Shown: positions 51,382-61,706 of the stretch, in pieces | How the letters are laid out: each line of letters begins with the position of its first letter | How positions within the stretch are numbered: the stretch's first letter is position 1 | Source: Labrenzia sp. 011 | GTDB taxonomy: Bacteria > Pseudomonadota > Alphaproteobacteria > Rhizobiales > Stappiaceae | Direction of reading: 5' to 3' | NCBI RefSeq assembly: GCF_003075075.1 | Contig: NZ_QCYM01000014.1 | Coordinates: forward strand, 62,001 to 126,000 | Length of the DNA: 64,000 bases | Position numbers and translations under genes: made by a program | Notes under the pieces: generated by a model | The model's input: the letters and a program-made list of their open reading frames with translations, nothing else | Told to the model about the DNA's origin: nothing | Database searches by the model: none

Positions 51382-52404
51382 TCAGATCCGGTAATAATCC
51401 CTGTACCAGTCCACAAACCGGCCAACGCCCTCCAGGACCGAGGTCTTCGGCCGGTAGCCGGTGAGGTGCTGAAGCAGGTCCGTGTTGGCCCAGGTGGCCG
51501 GCACGTCGCCGGCCTGCATCGGCATCAGATTGCGCTCCGCCTTCTTCCCGGTCGCCGCTTCGATCGCCGCGATGTAATCGGTCAGCTGCACGGGAGTGGA
51601 GTTGCCGATATTGACCACCCGCCAGGGCGCGACCGGGGACAGGCTGTCGCCCTCGGGCACCTCCTCGCCATCGGCGGGACGGACCGGAACCGCGTCGATC
51701 AGCAGACGGATGGCCTCGACGAGGTCTTCCACATAGGTGAAGTCCCGCTTCATGTCGCCGTGATTGTAGACATCGATCGGACGGTCCTCGAGAATCGCCT
51801 TCGTGAACTTGAACAGCGCCATGTCGGGCCGCCCCCACGGACCGTAGACGGTGAAGAAGCGGAACATGGTCACCGGCAACTGGTAGAGATGGGCATAGGA
51901 ATGCGCCATCGATTCCGTTGCCTTCTTGGTCGCGGCATAGAACGACATCTGGTGGTCGGCCTTGTCCGTCTCCTTGTAGGGCATTTCGGTGTTGGCCCCA
52001 TAGGCGGAAGAGGTCGAGGCCAGCAGCATGTGCTCGGGCGGAAAGGCCCTGGCCGCTTCCAGCAGCTCGAAGGTGCCGCAGATATTGCTTTCCAGATAGG
52101 AGCGCGGCGCCTCGATGGAGTAGCGCACGCCGGCCTGGGCGGCCAGATGGATGACGAAGTCCGGTTTTTCGGCGCTGAACAGCGACATGAGCAGATCGGC
52201 CGTCTCGACCCGGTCGTTGATGGCTCTGAAATGCTCATGCTGCAGCAGCATCTGCTGCCGGCGCTGTTTCAGACGGATATCGTAATAGTCCGTCATGGCG
52301 TCGAGGCCTATGACCCGGAAGCCGTCCTCAAGCAGGCGCGTGCACAGAAAGTAGCCGATAAATCCGGCCGAACCGGTCACCAAAACGGTTTTCATTCTCT
52401 GCAT
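51382..52404 (-). CDS. NAD-dependent nucleotide-sugar epimerase (UDP-glucuronate 4-epimerase-like)
   Basis: 340 residues of the extended short-chain dehydrogenase family. NAD-binding GSAGFIGYFLC, and the catalytic Ser/Thr region ASTSSAYGANTEMPY with YAATKKATE (Tyr-x3-Lys). The C-terminal half (GPWGRPDMALFKFTKAIL, YVEDLVEAIRLLIDA) is characteristic of the LpsL/CapI group of UDP-glucuronate epimerases making UDP-galacturonate for surface polysaccharide. Start ATG 52404 rather than 52395 by a GGAAGGG upstream. Convergent with the Fic gene. Confidence 0.88.
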   Translation of the reverse strand: MQRMKTVLVTGSAGFIGYFLCTRLLEDGFRVIGLDAMTDYYDIRLKQRRQQMLLQHEHFRAINDRVETADLLMSLFSAEKPDFVIHLAAQAGVRYSIEAPRSYLESNICGTFELLEAARAFPPEHMLLASTSSAYGANTEMPYKETDKADHQMSFYAATKKATESMAHSYAHLYQLPVTMFRFFTVYGPWGRPDMALFKFTKAILEDRPIDVYNHGDMKRDFTYVEDLVEAIRLLIDAVPVRPADGEEVPEGDSLSPVAPWRVVNIGNSTPVQLTDYIAAIEAATGKKAERNLMPMQAGDVPATWANTDLLQHLTGYRPKTSVLEGVGRFVDWYRDYYRI

Positions 52405-52902
52405 GAGGCCCTTCCACCCATAATCGAAGTCTGCAAGCGGTCTTAAAAGGCTTCGCCTGCCCGGGCAACGGCTAAGACAAAATTGTTTCCCGCATCGGGA
52501 ACTTCCTCCCGCAATCATCCTGACAGACTTCCAGCCCGACGGAGCGCTGCGCGGTGCCGCCAGAGCGTGTTGCGGTTAAGCAGCTTCCTGAATTCAACTC
52601 AACGCGACAGGCTCCAGGCAGGGAGTTCCGCCGATGGGAGCGGCCTTCTGTGACGCCCAACTGCCCCTCTGCAAACGAGTGGACCCCGGCTCTGCACTGC
52701 GCTGCATCCGGGGAGGCACGCTGAGGAACCTGCGCGGCTGATCTGTTTTCTACAGGGGGCATCGTCTGCAGGTGTCACACAAGGGAAACCCTGCGGGCCT
52801 GACCGGCAGTCTGCTCCAGGCATCAACTCGATGAGCCGATGCCTGGAACGATCAACCCAACACGGGTTCTTGCCGGCCTTCGAAGGTCCCCGGACCGGAG
52901 AG
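52405..52902. other. 498-base gap between cysNC and the epimerase gene
   Basis: No gene recognised. A 9-bp perfect hairpin (CCAGGCATC 52816-52824 with GATGCCTGG 52838-52846) lies 57 bases downstream of the cysNC stop, without a T-run. The remainder is promoter-like space for the epimerase gene. Confidence 0.4.
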
Positions 52903-54837
52903 CTAGATGCCTTCTCCCTGCTCGGAGAAACCGGCCAGGAAACCGTGCTCACGCAGGTAGGTGACGATTTCCTCGGCGACCTCCTCGGGGTCACGGCCGA
53001 CGTTCCTGATGTGGATTTCCGGATTTTCCGGAGCCTCATAGGGACTGTCGATGCCGGTGAAGTTCTTGATCTCGCCCCGGTCGGCCTTGGCGTAGAGCCC
53101 TTTGGGATCGCGCTTGCGGCACTCCTCAATGGGCGTGTCGACAAAGACCTCGATGAATTCCCCCTCGCCCATCAGGTCACGGGCCAACCGGCGCTCGGAC
53201 CGGAAGGGGGAAATGAAGGAGACAAGGGTGATCAGTCCGGCGTCGGTGAACAGCCGCGCGACCTCGCCCACCCGGCGGATATTCTCCACCCGGTCGGCAT
53301 CGGTGAAGCCCAGGTCCTTGTTGAGGCCATGGCGCAGGTTGTCGCCATCGAGGGTGTAGGTGTGGCGGCCGTCGATATGCAGCTTTTTCTCCACGATCGA
53401 GGCGATGGTCGACTTGCCGGAGCCGGACAGGCCGGTGAACCAGACAACGGCCGGCTTCTGACCGAGTTTTTCCGAACGCGCCGTCTTGTCGATTTCCAGC
53501 GCCTGCCAGTGGATGTTGCTTGCCCGGCGCAGGGCGAACCAGACCATTCCCGCGCCGACGGTGGCGTTGGAGATGCGGTCGATCAGGATGAAGGCGCCGG
53601 TCGTGCGGTTGGCCTCATAGGGATCGAAGGGCACGGCGGTGGACAGCGAGAAATTGCAGAAGCCGATCTCGTTCAGCGCCAGCGTCTTGCCGGCCGTATG
53701 CTCGAAAGTGTTGACGTTGATCTTGTGCTTGATCTCCGACACCGTGGCGGTGACCGTGCGGGTGCCGATCTTCAGCATGTAGGGGCGCCCCGGCAGGAGC
53801 GGTTCGTCGGACATCCAGATGAGATGGGCGGCGAACTGGTCCGCGACATCGGGCCGGTGCGCCATGGAGGACAGAAGATCGCCGCGGGAGATGTCGATCT
53901 CGTCTTCCAGCGTCAGGGTGACGGCCTCTCCAGCCCGTGCTTCCGGCACCTCGCCGTCCGGACCGATAATGGTCCTGACCCTGGAGGTCGTCGCCGGTCC
54001 GGCCACGACCAGCTCCTCGCCGACCGTCACCCGGCCGCTGGCGACCGTGCCGGAATAGCCGCGGAAGTCGAGGTTCGGCCGATTGACCCACTGGACGGGA
54101 AAGCGGAAGGGCGCTTCGAGCATGTGTTCGCCGAATTCCACGGTTTCCAGATGCTCCAGCAGCGTGGGGCCGGAATACCAGTCCATCTTGTCGCTCTTGA
54201 CGGTGACATTGTCGCCGTAGCGCGCGGACATGGGAATGGCTTCCAGGGTCTCGAAGTCGAAGCCGTTGGCGAAGGTATTGAAGTCCTTGCGGATTTCCTC
54301 GAAACGCTCCTGCGAAAAGCCGACAAGATCGATCTTGTTGATCGCCAGCGCCACATGCCGGATGCCCAGAAGCGAGGCGATGAAGGCGTGCCGCCGGGTC
54401 TGCACCATGAGGCCGTTGCGCGCATCGACGAGCAGCACGGCCAGATCGGCGGTCGAGGCGCCCGTCGCCATGTTGCGGGTATACTGCTCGTGGCCGGGCG
54501 TATCGGCGACGATGAACTTGCGCTTGTCGGTGGCAAAGAAACGATAGGCGACATCGATGGTGATGCCCTGCTCACGCTCGGCCTCCAGCCCGTCGACCAG
54601 GAGCGCCAGATCCATATCCTCACCGACCGTGCCGTGCTTTCTGGAGTCGCGCTCCAGCGCCGCAAGCTGGTCCTCGAAGATCAGCTTGGTGTCATACAGC
54701 AGGCGGCCGATCAGGGTCGACTTGCCATCGTCGACGGAGCCGCAGGTCAGGAACCGGAGCTGGTCCTTGGTTTCCTGGGCGTGGATGTATTCGTTGACGG
54801 CGGCTTCCGCGGTGTCCTGAATATCTGCGATGGTCAT
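52903..54837 (-). CDS. cysNC: Bifunctional sulfate adenylyltransferase subunit 1 / APS kinase CysNC
   Basis: 644-residue fusion. CysN part: GTPase motifs [18 protein letters not shown] (P-loop), [17 protein letters not shown] and [10 protein letters not shown], followed by elongation-factor-like barrels. CysC part from about residue 450: P-loop [13 protein letters not shown], and [38 protein letters not shown]. With CysD it makes APS, then phosphorylates it to PAPS. It starts one base after cysD stops, in the cysQ-cysD-cysNC transcript. Confidence 0.96.
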   Translation of the reverse strand: MTIADIQDTAEAAVNEYIHAQETKDQLRFLTCGSVDDGKSTLIGRLLYDTKLIFEDQLAALERDSRKHGTVGEDMDLALLVDGLEAEREQGITIDVAYRFFATDKRKFIVADTPGHEQYTRNMATGASTADLAVLLVDARNGLMVQTRRHAFIASLLGIRHVALAINKIDLVGFSQERFEEIRKDFNTFANGFDFETLEAIPMSARYGDNVTVKSDKMDWYSGPTLLEHLETVEFGEHMLEAPFRFPVQWVNRPNLDFRGYSGTVASGRVTVGEELVVAGPATTSRVRTIIGPDGEVPEARAGEAVTLTLEDEIDISRGDLLSSMAHRPDVADQFAAHLIWMSDEPLLPGRPYMLKIGTRTVTATVSEIKHKINVNTFEHTAGKTLALNEIGFCNFSLSTAVPFDPYEANRTTGAFILIDRISNATVGAGMVWFALRRASNIHWQALEIDKTARSEKLGQKPAVVWFTGLSGSGKSTIASIVEKKLHIDGRHTYTLDGDNLRHGLNKDLGFTDADRVENIRRVGEVARLFTDAGLITLVSFISPFRSERRLARDLMGEGEFIEVFVDTPIEECRKRDPKGLYAKADRGEIKNFTGIDSPYEAPENPEIHIRNVGRDPEEVAEEIVTYLREHGFLAGFSEQGEGI

Positions 54838-54838
54838 C

Positions 54839-55768
54839 CTAGAAATATCCTTCCCGCTTCTTCTTTTCCATCGAGGCGCTTTCGTCCTTGTCGATGAGAC
54901 GGCCCTGGCGTTCGGACGTGCGGGCGATCAGCATTTCCCGGACGATGGCGGGCAGCGTGTCGGCGTCGGATTCAATCGCGCCGGTGAGCGGATAGCAGCC
55001 CAGGGTGCGGAAACGGACCATCTTTTCCTCGATCCATTCGCCCGGCTGCAGCTTCATGCGCTCGTCATCGACCATGATCAGCATCCCGTCGCGTTCCACC
55101 ACCGGCCGGGGCGCGGCGAAATAGAGCGGCACCATCGGGATGTTTTCCGTCAGGATGTACTGCCAGATGTCCAGCTCGGTCCAGTTGGACAGCGGAAAGG
55201 CGCGGATGCTTTCGCCCTTGGCGACCCGGGCATTGTAGAGGTTCCACAGTTCCGGGCGCTGGTTCTTGGGGTCCCAGCCGTGATTGGCGTTGCGGAAGGA
55301 GAACACACGTTCCTTGGCGCGGGATTTTTCCTCGTCCCGGCGCGCTCCGCCGAAGGCCGCGTCGAAGCCGTATTTGTCCAGCGCCTGTTTCAGACCCTCG
55401 GTCTTCATGATGCGCGTGTGCACGGAAGATCCATGGTCGAACGGGCTGATGTTCTTTTCAAGCCCTTCCGGATTGGTATGGACGATCAGGTCCAGCCCCA
55501 GGCGTCTGGCGGTCTCGTCGCGAAACTGGATCATCTCGCGGAACTTCCAGGTGGTGTCCACATGCAGCAGCGGAAAAGGCGGCTTGGAGGGGTAGAAGGC
55601 CTTCATGGCCAGATGCAGCATGACGCCGCTGTCCTTGCCGATGGAATAGAGCATCACCGGATTGGAGAATTCCGCCGCCACCTCGCGGATGATGTGGATG
55701 CTTTCCGCTTCAAGGCGCTTCAGATTGCTGAGGCGCTCGGGCGTGACACCGTGAGATTGCATGTTCAT
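54839..55768 (-). CDS. cysD: Sulfate adenylyltransferase subunit 2 CysD
   Basis: 309 residues with the PP-loop [17 protein letters not shown] and the conserved [35 protein letters not shown] and [16 protein letters not shown]. It transfers the adenylyl group from ATP to sulfate with CysN. ATG 55768 has a GGAAAAG upstream; 55762 is also possible. It is second gene in the operon, 72 bases after cysQ. Confidence 0.96.
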   Translation of the reverse strand: MNMQSHGVTPERLSNLKRLEAESIHIIREVAAEFSNPVMLYSIGKDSGVMLHLAMKAFYPSKPPFPLLHVDTTWKFREMIQFRDETARRLGLDLIVHTNPEGLEKNISPFDHGSSVHTRIMKTEGLKQALDKYGFDAAFGGARRDEEKSRAKERVFSFRNANHGWDPKNQRPELWNLYNARVAKGESIRAFPLSNWTELDIWQYILTENIPMVPLYFAAPRPVVERDGMLIMVDDERMKLQPGEWIEEKMVRFRTLGCYPLTGAIESDADTLPAIVREMLIARTSERQGRLIDKDESASMEKKKREGYF

Positions 55769-55840
55769 GTTCACTTTTCCGTTCGTGCCGGCGGTCCGGC
55801 TCAACTCTTGTCGTATGAGGATTGTCCGTCTGCTGCCTTT

Positions 55841-56683
55841 TCAGGCGGCCGATGTCAGCTCTGGCAGCAGCTCCCGTGCGCCCACCGCGATGAAATGCGG
55901 GTTGCGCAGATCGTCCTTGCGCGCGCCTTTCGGCACCCGGTAGACGAAATCCTCGTGGGTCGCGGCCAGAACGACGGCGCCGCCGGCCGCACGCACCACC
56001 GCGTCCCCGGCGGCGATATCCCATTGCATGGTGGGAGCCAGGCGCGGATAGAGATCCGCCCTGCCGGCCGCCACCCAGCACAGTTTCAGCGACGAGCCGA
56101 CCGAAAGCTGCTCGGCGACTTTCAGCGGCCCGATCAGCTCGGCCGTCTCCTCCGACATGTGCGAGCGGCTGGCGAGCACGCTCAGGCCCTCCGCCGGCGG
56201 CGTCCGGACCGTGATGGCCCGGACGTCGGCGATGTCGCTGCCGTCGATCCGGCCAGAGAAGGCCTGCCCGGCCCCATCACCAACACCCTCCAGGCTTCCG
56301 CCCCAGAAAATCTCGCCAAGCGCCGGAGCGGACACCACACCGAAAACCGGCTGCCCCTTGTCGATCAGGGCGATATTGACCGTGAATTCGCCGTTTTTCT
56401 TGAGGAATTCCTTTGTTCCATCGAGCGGATCGACCAGAAAATACCGGTCACCGACGGCCGGAAGGTGCCCGGCCTCGACCGCTTCTTCCGCAACCACGGG
56501 CACCTGCGGAAAACCTTCGGCCAGACCGGCCAGGATAATGGCCTCCGCCGCGGCGTCGGCCTTGGTGACCGGAGAGCCGTCCGCCTTGTTCTCGACGTCG
56601 AACGGTTCGGCGTAGATTTTCAGGATTTCCTCGCCGGCCCGGATCGCGAGCCGGTTCAGGAAAGTGATCTGATCTTGTGTCAT
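55841..56683 (-). CDS. cysQ: 3'(2'),5'-bisphosphate nucleotidase CysQ
   Basis: 280-residue member of the Mg-dependent inositol monophosphatase superfamily: VVAEEAVEAG, the signature FLVDPLDGTKEFLKKNGEF and, late, QWDIAAGDAVVRAAGG. It removes PAP, the toxic by-product of PAPS use, fitting its place upstream of cysD and cysNC. Start ATG 56683 (MTQDQITFLNRL); the frame is open upstream without homology. Confidence 0.95.
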   Translation of the reverse strand: MTQDQITFLNRLAIRAGEEILKIYAEPFDVENKADGSPVTKADAAAEAIILAGLAEGFPQVPVVAEEAVEAGHLPAVGDRYFLVDPLDGTKEFLKKNGEFTVNIALIDKGQPVFGVVSAPALGEIFWGGSLEGVGDGAGQAFSGRIDGSDIADVRAITVRTPPAEGLSVLASRSHMSEETAELIGPLKVAEQLSVGSSLKLCWVAAGRADLYPRLAPTMQWDIAAGDAVVRAAGGAVVLAATHEDFVYRVPKGARKDDLRNPHFIAVGARELLPELTSAA

Positions 56684-56985
56684 CAACGCCTCAACCCGTT
56701 CAGATTTCGAAATATTTTCAGGATTTCCGCCTGTATTTCCTGCCCGCAAATAGACTGAAAGAACTGTACCATTTCAAGGAATGGCGTTCCACGAATGCGG
56801 CGGAAAAGAAAACGCTTCCACTCCCGGGTCACCGCCTTAGGGGGTTTTGTTCCGGCACTCAAGGCAGAAGCTGTCCGCACGGGACCGCAATGCCCCGAAG
56901 ATTCACGGATTGGCAAGGCCTTTCCTGTTAGGATGTCCCCGAACAGGTAAAACCCCCGGGTGTAACCAGGAGACGCAGGTCCACC
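56684..56985. other. 302-base divergent promoter region
   Basis: Between the cysQ start and the PilZ gene. AT-rich near cysQ; no gene recognised. Confidence 0.35.
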
Positions 56986-57489
56986 ATGTCGGACGCCAAG
57001 CCAGAACCGCAACCTCACCAAACGGAAGAGGACGCCGGCGAGCAGCTGCCGCGCGAGCGGCGGGCACGCGTGTTCAAGAAGGGACGAATGATTTTCCAGA
57101 ATGGCCTGCGGTCCATTCCCTGCATGGTGCGCAACATTTCCGGCGGTGGCGCCCTGCTACAATTCGAACAGGCCTTTCTGCTGCCGAAGGAATTCGATCT
57201 GCAGATCGACCTGGAGGACTATGAAGTCTCCTGCGTGCGCCGCTGGGAAGACGGGCTGCGCTGCGGCGTGCAGTTCGTCGGTGAAAAGCGTCCGACCTCC
57301 AAACAGCGCGCCCAGGTGCTGAAGTCCTCGGAAGAGGCGCTCAAACCCGAAATCAACGAGCGCACGGAAAGCTTTGACGGCGCCTTCGCCCGCAAGCTTG
57401 CCATGGAAAAACCGCAACAGTCCGCTGAACCGGCGCAACGCGACCGGCCGGCAGCCCCAGGAAAGCCCACATTCGGCAAACGGCGGTAA
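56986..57489 (+). CDS. PilZ domain protein
   Basis: 167 residues. The PilZ core has the c-di-GMP-type Arg cluster (PRERRARVFKKGRMIF), VRNISGGGALLQFE (D/NxSxxG position) and EDGLRCGVQFVGE. The C-terminal third is polar and disordered. A c-di-GMP-responsive adaptor; no partner gene adjacent. Confidence 0.88.
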   Translation: MSDAKPEPQPHQTEEDAGEQLPRERRARVFKKGRMIFQNGLRSIPCMVRNISGGGALLQFEQAFLLPKEFDLQIDLEDYEVSCVRRWEDGLRCGVQFVGEKRPTSKQRAQVLKSSEEALKPEINERTESFDGAFARKLAMEKPQQSAEPAQRDRPAAPGKPTFGKRR

Positions 57490-57933
57490 CCACCCTCCGA
57501 CGGCCCTTTCCTACAATCCTGCGAATGTCCTGCGGATCGCCAGTCTCATGGCCATGACCGGTGGCATGACAGCACTCGGGCACAGGCCGAGGACCAGGTG
57601 AGAGACCGGCATCGGACCGGTGCCCAGATCGACCTGCCGCAGGTTCTCGCTCCCGCTCGTCCCGCCACCAGCAATCCCGGTCGAACAGGGCAACGGGCAA
57701 AGGGTTGCGCGCGAGAATCAAGAACGTTCGATAGCTGACGTGGAGGCTGGGCGAACATCCCTCAACGTCGGAACCGGTGGATCCCATCTGCTTCAGCCCG
57801 TATCTCTACCGTCATCGAAATAGCATTGAGCGGTTGTTCAAACGGATGAAGCACTTTCGGCGTATCGCTATGGGTCGATGAGCCCACGGCCTGGCATTTG
57901 AGGCTGAATTCACGCCTAGAACACCGTTAGAAT
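57490..57933. other. 444-base gap containing an IS remnant
   Basis: Apart from the transposase fragment at 57735-57881 no gene is visible. The rest looks like decayed sequence between the PilZ gene and the amide locus. Confidence 0.4.
57735..57881 (+). mobile_element. IS5-family transposase remnant (frameshifted)
   Basis: In the plus direction one frame gives ANIPQRRNR and, after a frame change near 57775, another gives DPICFSPYLYRHRNSIERLF and KRMKHFRRIAMGR followed by a stop at 57879-57881. This matches the C-terminal region of IS5/IS427-group transposases, where the YREK-like signature containing RNxIERxFxRxKxFRRIA lies. The upstream part of the gene and inverted repeats are not readable, so it is a remnant. 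Confidence 0.75.
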
Positions 57934-60282
57934 CTACGCTCGAACAATCAAGTCCTGGTCTTCAACCTCGGTCAGAAAAATGGATTTGGGGATGATTGCG
58001 TGAACGCCCCAGTTGCCGTCGACAACCTGGGTGACGCCGAAGTCGACCCCCGCGCTCATCAGCATGATGGCCTCATCCTCGCCGAGTCCGTAGGTGCCCA
58101 TCAGGAACCGGCGGGTCTTGCGGAAGGCGTCCTTCATGGCAAGGTCGAGCGATGACTTGGCATAGACCTCACCCTGCCCCTTGACGCCGAATTCGGCGAG
58201 GTAATTGGGGTGACTGAAGCCGGTCAGCACCCACTCTTCGGGTGTTTCGATCAACGGATAGGTAAGGTCGGAAAACCTCCCGCCCTTCTTGTGAAGGATT
58301 ACCGTCAGCCGACCGGTCATGGAACATTCGATGGCCGTCCCGGCAACCTCCCCGTCCCCTTGCGAGGCATGGGGATCGCCGATGGACAGCAGGGCGCCCG
58401 GCACGGAGACCGGCAGATAGACAGACGCGCCCTTGCCGAGGCGCCAGTTGTCGATGTTGCCACCGAAGTAGGCCGGCGGCACGCTGTCGACAGGACCGTC
58501 CTCGCGCGGTGCGACCGCAATGACCCCAAAATGGGGCCGAAGCGGAATCTGGATGCCGGAGAGCACTGGCGACAGCTTTTCGATTGTAGCAGGATCGACC
58601 GGTACTCCCGGGTAGTCATAGGTCTTGTGGGCAACACCGAAGGGATCCTCCTGCGGCGTCCAGCGATAGGCGTAATGTGCCCTGGCAAAACCGCCGCCGT
58701 CGCCATCGGGAAAGATTTCATAGATGAAGACGTTTTCCCGGGGCTTCGGCTCCTGCAGCAATTCGCCGTACTGATACCCCCACCAGGCGGCGACGGAACT
58801 GCCGAAATGACGTCCCTTGTAATCGGGATTGCCGCTCGGACGCGGCACCATGTCATCGATACGCACTTCCAGTACGTCACCCGGCTCGGCCCCGTTCACA
58901 TAGATCGGCCCGGTGCAGACATGCACGCCGAATCCCTCGCCGGCACCACGGCCGTAGACCGAGGCATCGATCGGCCCGGCGCCCCGCCGGTCAACGTTCT
59001 TCTTTTCCGCATTCCAGAAGAAGACATCTTCGGCGGCCGTATCGCCCTTGATGAAGAGCTCCGGATCGTCGGAGGAGTGCTGGGTGAGCGTTTCCACTTC
59101 GATAGTGTCTCCGGAAGATATTTCCAAGACCGGACGCAACGACCGGCTGAAATAGCCCCAGTGCACCGTCTTGGAATTTGCCGGCAGGACATGGTGGGTG
59201 CCGTCGGTGTCCGGCGTCCCGGCAAGCTCGGTGTCGCCAACCTGCACTCCGCCGACGGCACTGCGCTTTTTTACCTTGCGATCCGTCAACGCCTTGACGG
59301 GCCAGCCGCGCTGCTCGGCGTTGGCCATTTCCATCAGGCTCTTCAGGTGATTGGTCCTGAAGGCGCCGGGTGGAAGACCGAACCGCTCCTTGAAAAGCCG
59401 GTTGAAATTGGCCGCATCGGTAAAGCCGCAGCTGTAGGCAACCTCGGAAATCGGAATGCGCAGTTCGTCCGGCGCAACCAAGGCCATGCGCGCATGCTGC
59501 AGGCGGCGCTCCCGGAGATAGTGGGTAAAGCTCTCGCCATTCTGCTCGAAGAGTTTCTGCAGATAGCGCTCGGAAATGCCTTCCTGGCGCGCGATCCGGC
59601 CTGCGGAAAGGTCCGGCTCCGCCACCCTGCGTTCGATGGCCATGGTCAGCCGGCTGAAGAGCGCTGCCTGGCTCGCATTAACCCCCGCGTCCGCCGCCGC
59701 CGACGACAGGGACACGATCACCGTCAGGTAGAGATCCGCAATGACCTGTTCGACGGACTGCCACTCCAGGTCGCTCAAGCCGTCCAGCTCCGATGCCGCG
59801 GCTCTCAGGGACTGAAGGAAGACCTTGCCGAGCCCGGTTGCCGCGACATGAAAGGGGGACGCGAGAGGAGACAGACCGAAACGCTGACCGTGCAGGACCG
59901 TCTCCGACAGGGAAAAGACCGCAAAGTTGGTGTTCTGCCGAAGAAAAGCGTCCCAGGTCTTGTCGGCGGGAAGAATGACCGCTTCGCCAGGCTCGATGAC
60001 GAAACGTCCGGCCTCCGCCGCAACCTCCACCGCTTCGTCCAGCGGCATCATCACCAGCGGCATACGCCCCCTGCGCGCCAGAGGGGAAAGCGATTGTGCC
60101 GTCGCGGTCAGGCTGCCGAGGAGGACACCGTCCGCCTGCCCGCGGATGACCGCTGCCGCGAAATGATCGAAGTCCTGTTCAGGCGAATCCGAGCGCAGAC
60201 CAAGGGTGGCAAGAATATCCCGCCAGGCATTGCCCCGGGTATCGAGTGGATAGGATTCGCTGACGAACTGCCTGATATTCAT
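57934..60282 (-). CDS. AraC-type regulator fused to acetamidase/formamidase
   Basis: 782-residue two-part protein. Residues ~1-205: AraC-type ligand-binding region (AVIRGQADGVLLGSLTATAQ, FVIEPGEAVILPADKTWD). ~208-310: complete AraC DNA-binding domain with both helix-turn-helix units (SAGRIARQEGISERYLQKLF and VAYSCGFTDAANFNRLFKER). A linker of ~50 residues leads to ~363-782: an acetamidase/formamidase (FmdA/AmdA) with VHWGYFSRSL, YDYPGVPVDP and GDPHASQGDGEVAG. The amidase half is a paralogue of the gene immediately upstream. Start 60282 is preferred; an ATG at 60378 overlaps the upstream stop by 10 bases. No frameshift or stop separates the domains. Confidence 0.9.
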   Translation of the reverse strand: MNIRQFVSESYPLDTRGNAWRDILATLGLRSDSPEQDFDHFAAAVIRGQADGVLLGSLTATAQSLSPLARRGRMPLVMMPLDEAVEVAAEAGRFVIEPGEAVILPADKTWDAFLRQNTNFAVFSLSETVLHGQRFGLSPLASPFHVAATGLGKVFLQSLRAAASELDGLSDLEWQSVEQVIADLYLTVIVSLSSAAADAGVNASQAALFSRLTMAIERRVAEPDLSAGRIARQEGISERYLQKLFEQNGESFTHYLRERRLQHARMALVAPDELRIPISEVAYSCGFTDAANFNRLFKERFGLPPGAFRTNHLKSLMEMANAEQRGWPVKALTDRKVKKRSAVGGVQVGDTELAGTPDTDGTHHVLPANSKTVHWGYFSRSLRPVLEISSGDTIEVETLTQHSSDDPELFIKGDTAAEDVFFWNAEKKNVDRRGAGPIDASVYGRGAGEGFGVHVCTGPIYVNGAEPGDVLEVRIDDMVPRPSGNPDYKGRHFGSSVAAWWGYQYGELLQEPKPRENVFIYEIFPDGDGGGFARAHYAYRWTPQEDPFGVAHKTYDYPGVPVDPATIEKLSPVLSGIQIPLRPHFGVIAVAPREDGPVDSVPPAYFGGNIDNWRLGKGASVYLPVSVPGALLSIGDPHASQGDGEVAGTAIECSMTGRLTVILHKKGGRFSDLTYPLIETPEEWVLTGFSHPNYLAEFGVKGQGEVYAKSSLDLAMKDAFRKTRRFLMGTYGLGEDEAIMLMSAGVDFGVTQVVDGNWGVHAIIPKSIFLTEVEDQDLIVRA

Positions 60283-60368
60283 TCCCGGATCCAAGGTGCC
60301 TGCCGGCCTCGACGAGGCGCCGGACAGGTTATATTGCACCTGCGAAGGAAGGAATACCAGCCCCGTTC

Positions 60369-61610
60369 TCAGGGGCATGTGAAGACGCTTTTCCGGATGG
60401 ACCCGTGGACACCCCAGTTGGCGTCGACCACCTGCGTAATGCCGAAGTCCGCGGCGACGGACATGAGCGAGATCGCCTCGTCTTCGCTGAGCCCGTGAAC
60501 GGTCATGAGAAACCGGCGCAGCTTCCGGAATGCATCGCGCATGGCGTTGTCGAGGCTCGAGCTCTTGAGGATTTCGTACTGGTGATCCGGGCCGAGTTCG
60601 GCAAGGTAATTGGTCACGCTGAATCCGTAGACGGACCAGATTTCGTCATTTTCCAGAAGCGGGTGATCGAGCCCTTCCATCACGGTCCCGGGCAGATCCG
60701 CCTTCTTGTGAAGCACGAATTCGAATTCGCCGGTCAGCGAAATCTCGATGGCGGTGCCGCTGAGCTCGCTGTCACCCTGGGACGCATGTGCATCGCCGAC
60801 CGAGAAGAGCGCACCCGGCACCGCAACCGGATAGAACATCCGCGCGCCCTTGGTGATCCGCCAGTCGTCCATGTTGCCGCCGGTATAGCTTGGTGGAATG
60901 GTGCTTACCAAATCGGCTTCCGCCGGTGCGACGCCCATGGTGCCGAAATGGAGCCGGGCCGGGATCTTGACGCCGGAAAGGATGCCTTCCTTCTTGGTGA
61001 TCGTGTCATGATCCACGCGCACGCCGGGATAGTCGATGGTCGGATGAACGATACCGTCCGGGTCCGTCTGCGGCGTCCAGAGATAGGAATAGAGTGCGGA
61101 GACCGTGGCCGGAGCGCTCATGTCCAGCTCATAGATTGTCACCACCTCGCGCGGCTTGGGTTCCTCCAGGTAGTCGTTGTACTGGAACCCCCAGTTGGCC
61201 GACGGGTTGGAACCAAAGTACCGTCCCTTGTACTCCGGGTTGGCACTGGGGCGCGGATAGGCATCGATGATGCGTACCTCGAGGACGTCCCCGGGCTCCG
61301 CGCCCTCGACCTCGACGGGACCGGTCAGCAGGTGGACGCCGAGACCTTCGCCGGAGCCGTGCTCATAGGGCCCCTCTTGCGGGCCTGCTCCACGGCGCTT
61401 GATCGTCTTTTCCTCGGCGGTCCAGAGGAAGATTTCCTCGGCCGCCGCATCCCCAGCGATCATGCGGGCATGATCGTCATTGGCATGATGGGTGATCGTC
61501 TCGATTGTGACCCGGTCGCCGGATTTCACGGTCAGTTGTGGTTTGAGCGACTTGCTGAAATAGCCCCAGTGAACGGTGTCAGCGGTAGCAGGTAGAGTAT
61601 GATGGGTCAT
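60369..61610 (-). CDS. Acetamidase/formamidase family amide hydrolase
   Basis: 413 residues, normal family length. Starts MTHHTLPATADTVHWGYFSK. Conserved blocks: RRGAGPQEGPYEHGSGEG, GAEPGDVLEVRIIDAYPRP, GDAHASQGDSELSGTA and VDANWGVHGSIRKSVF. Hydrolyses short-chain amides such as formamide or acetamide to ammonia and the acid; exact substrate not readable. It is followed by the regulator-amidase fusion and preceded by an amino-acid-type ABC transporter, so the locus probably imports and degrades an amide. Confidence 0.92.
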   Translation of the reverse strand: MTHHTLPATADTVHWGYFSKSLKPQLTVKSGDRVTIETITHHANDDHARMIAGDAAAEEIFLWTAEEKTIKRRGAGPQEGPYEHGSGEGLGVHLLTGPVEVEGAEPGDVLEVRIIDAYPRPSANPEYKGRYFGSNPSANWGFQYNDYLEEPKPREVVTIYELDMSAPATVSALYSYLWTPQTDPDGIVHPTIDYPGVRVDHDTITKKEGILSGVKIPARLHFGTMGVAPAEADLVSTIPPSYTGGNMDDWRITKGARMFYPVAVPGALFSVGDAHASQGDSELSGTAIEISLTGEFEFVLHKKADLPGTVMEGLDHPLLENDEIWSVYGFSVTNYLAELGPDHQYEILKSSSLDNAMRDAFRKLRRFLMTVHGLSEDEAISLMSVAADFGITQVVDANWGVHGSIRKSVFTCP

Positions 61611-61706
61611 CAGGGTCTCCGATCGTCATGGTATGTTTTTCTTGCAGGCTTCGCGGACGCGGCCTGACTGGTGTGCCTGTCGACACCGCCGAGCAGGCGG
61701 CTCTGG

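Noticed and set aside
58210..60498. Long plus-strand frame opposite the regulator-amidase gene.
   Set aside because: Low-complexity Arg/Gly-rich translation with no homology. It is the antisense of a motif-rich gene.
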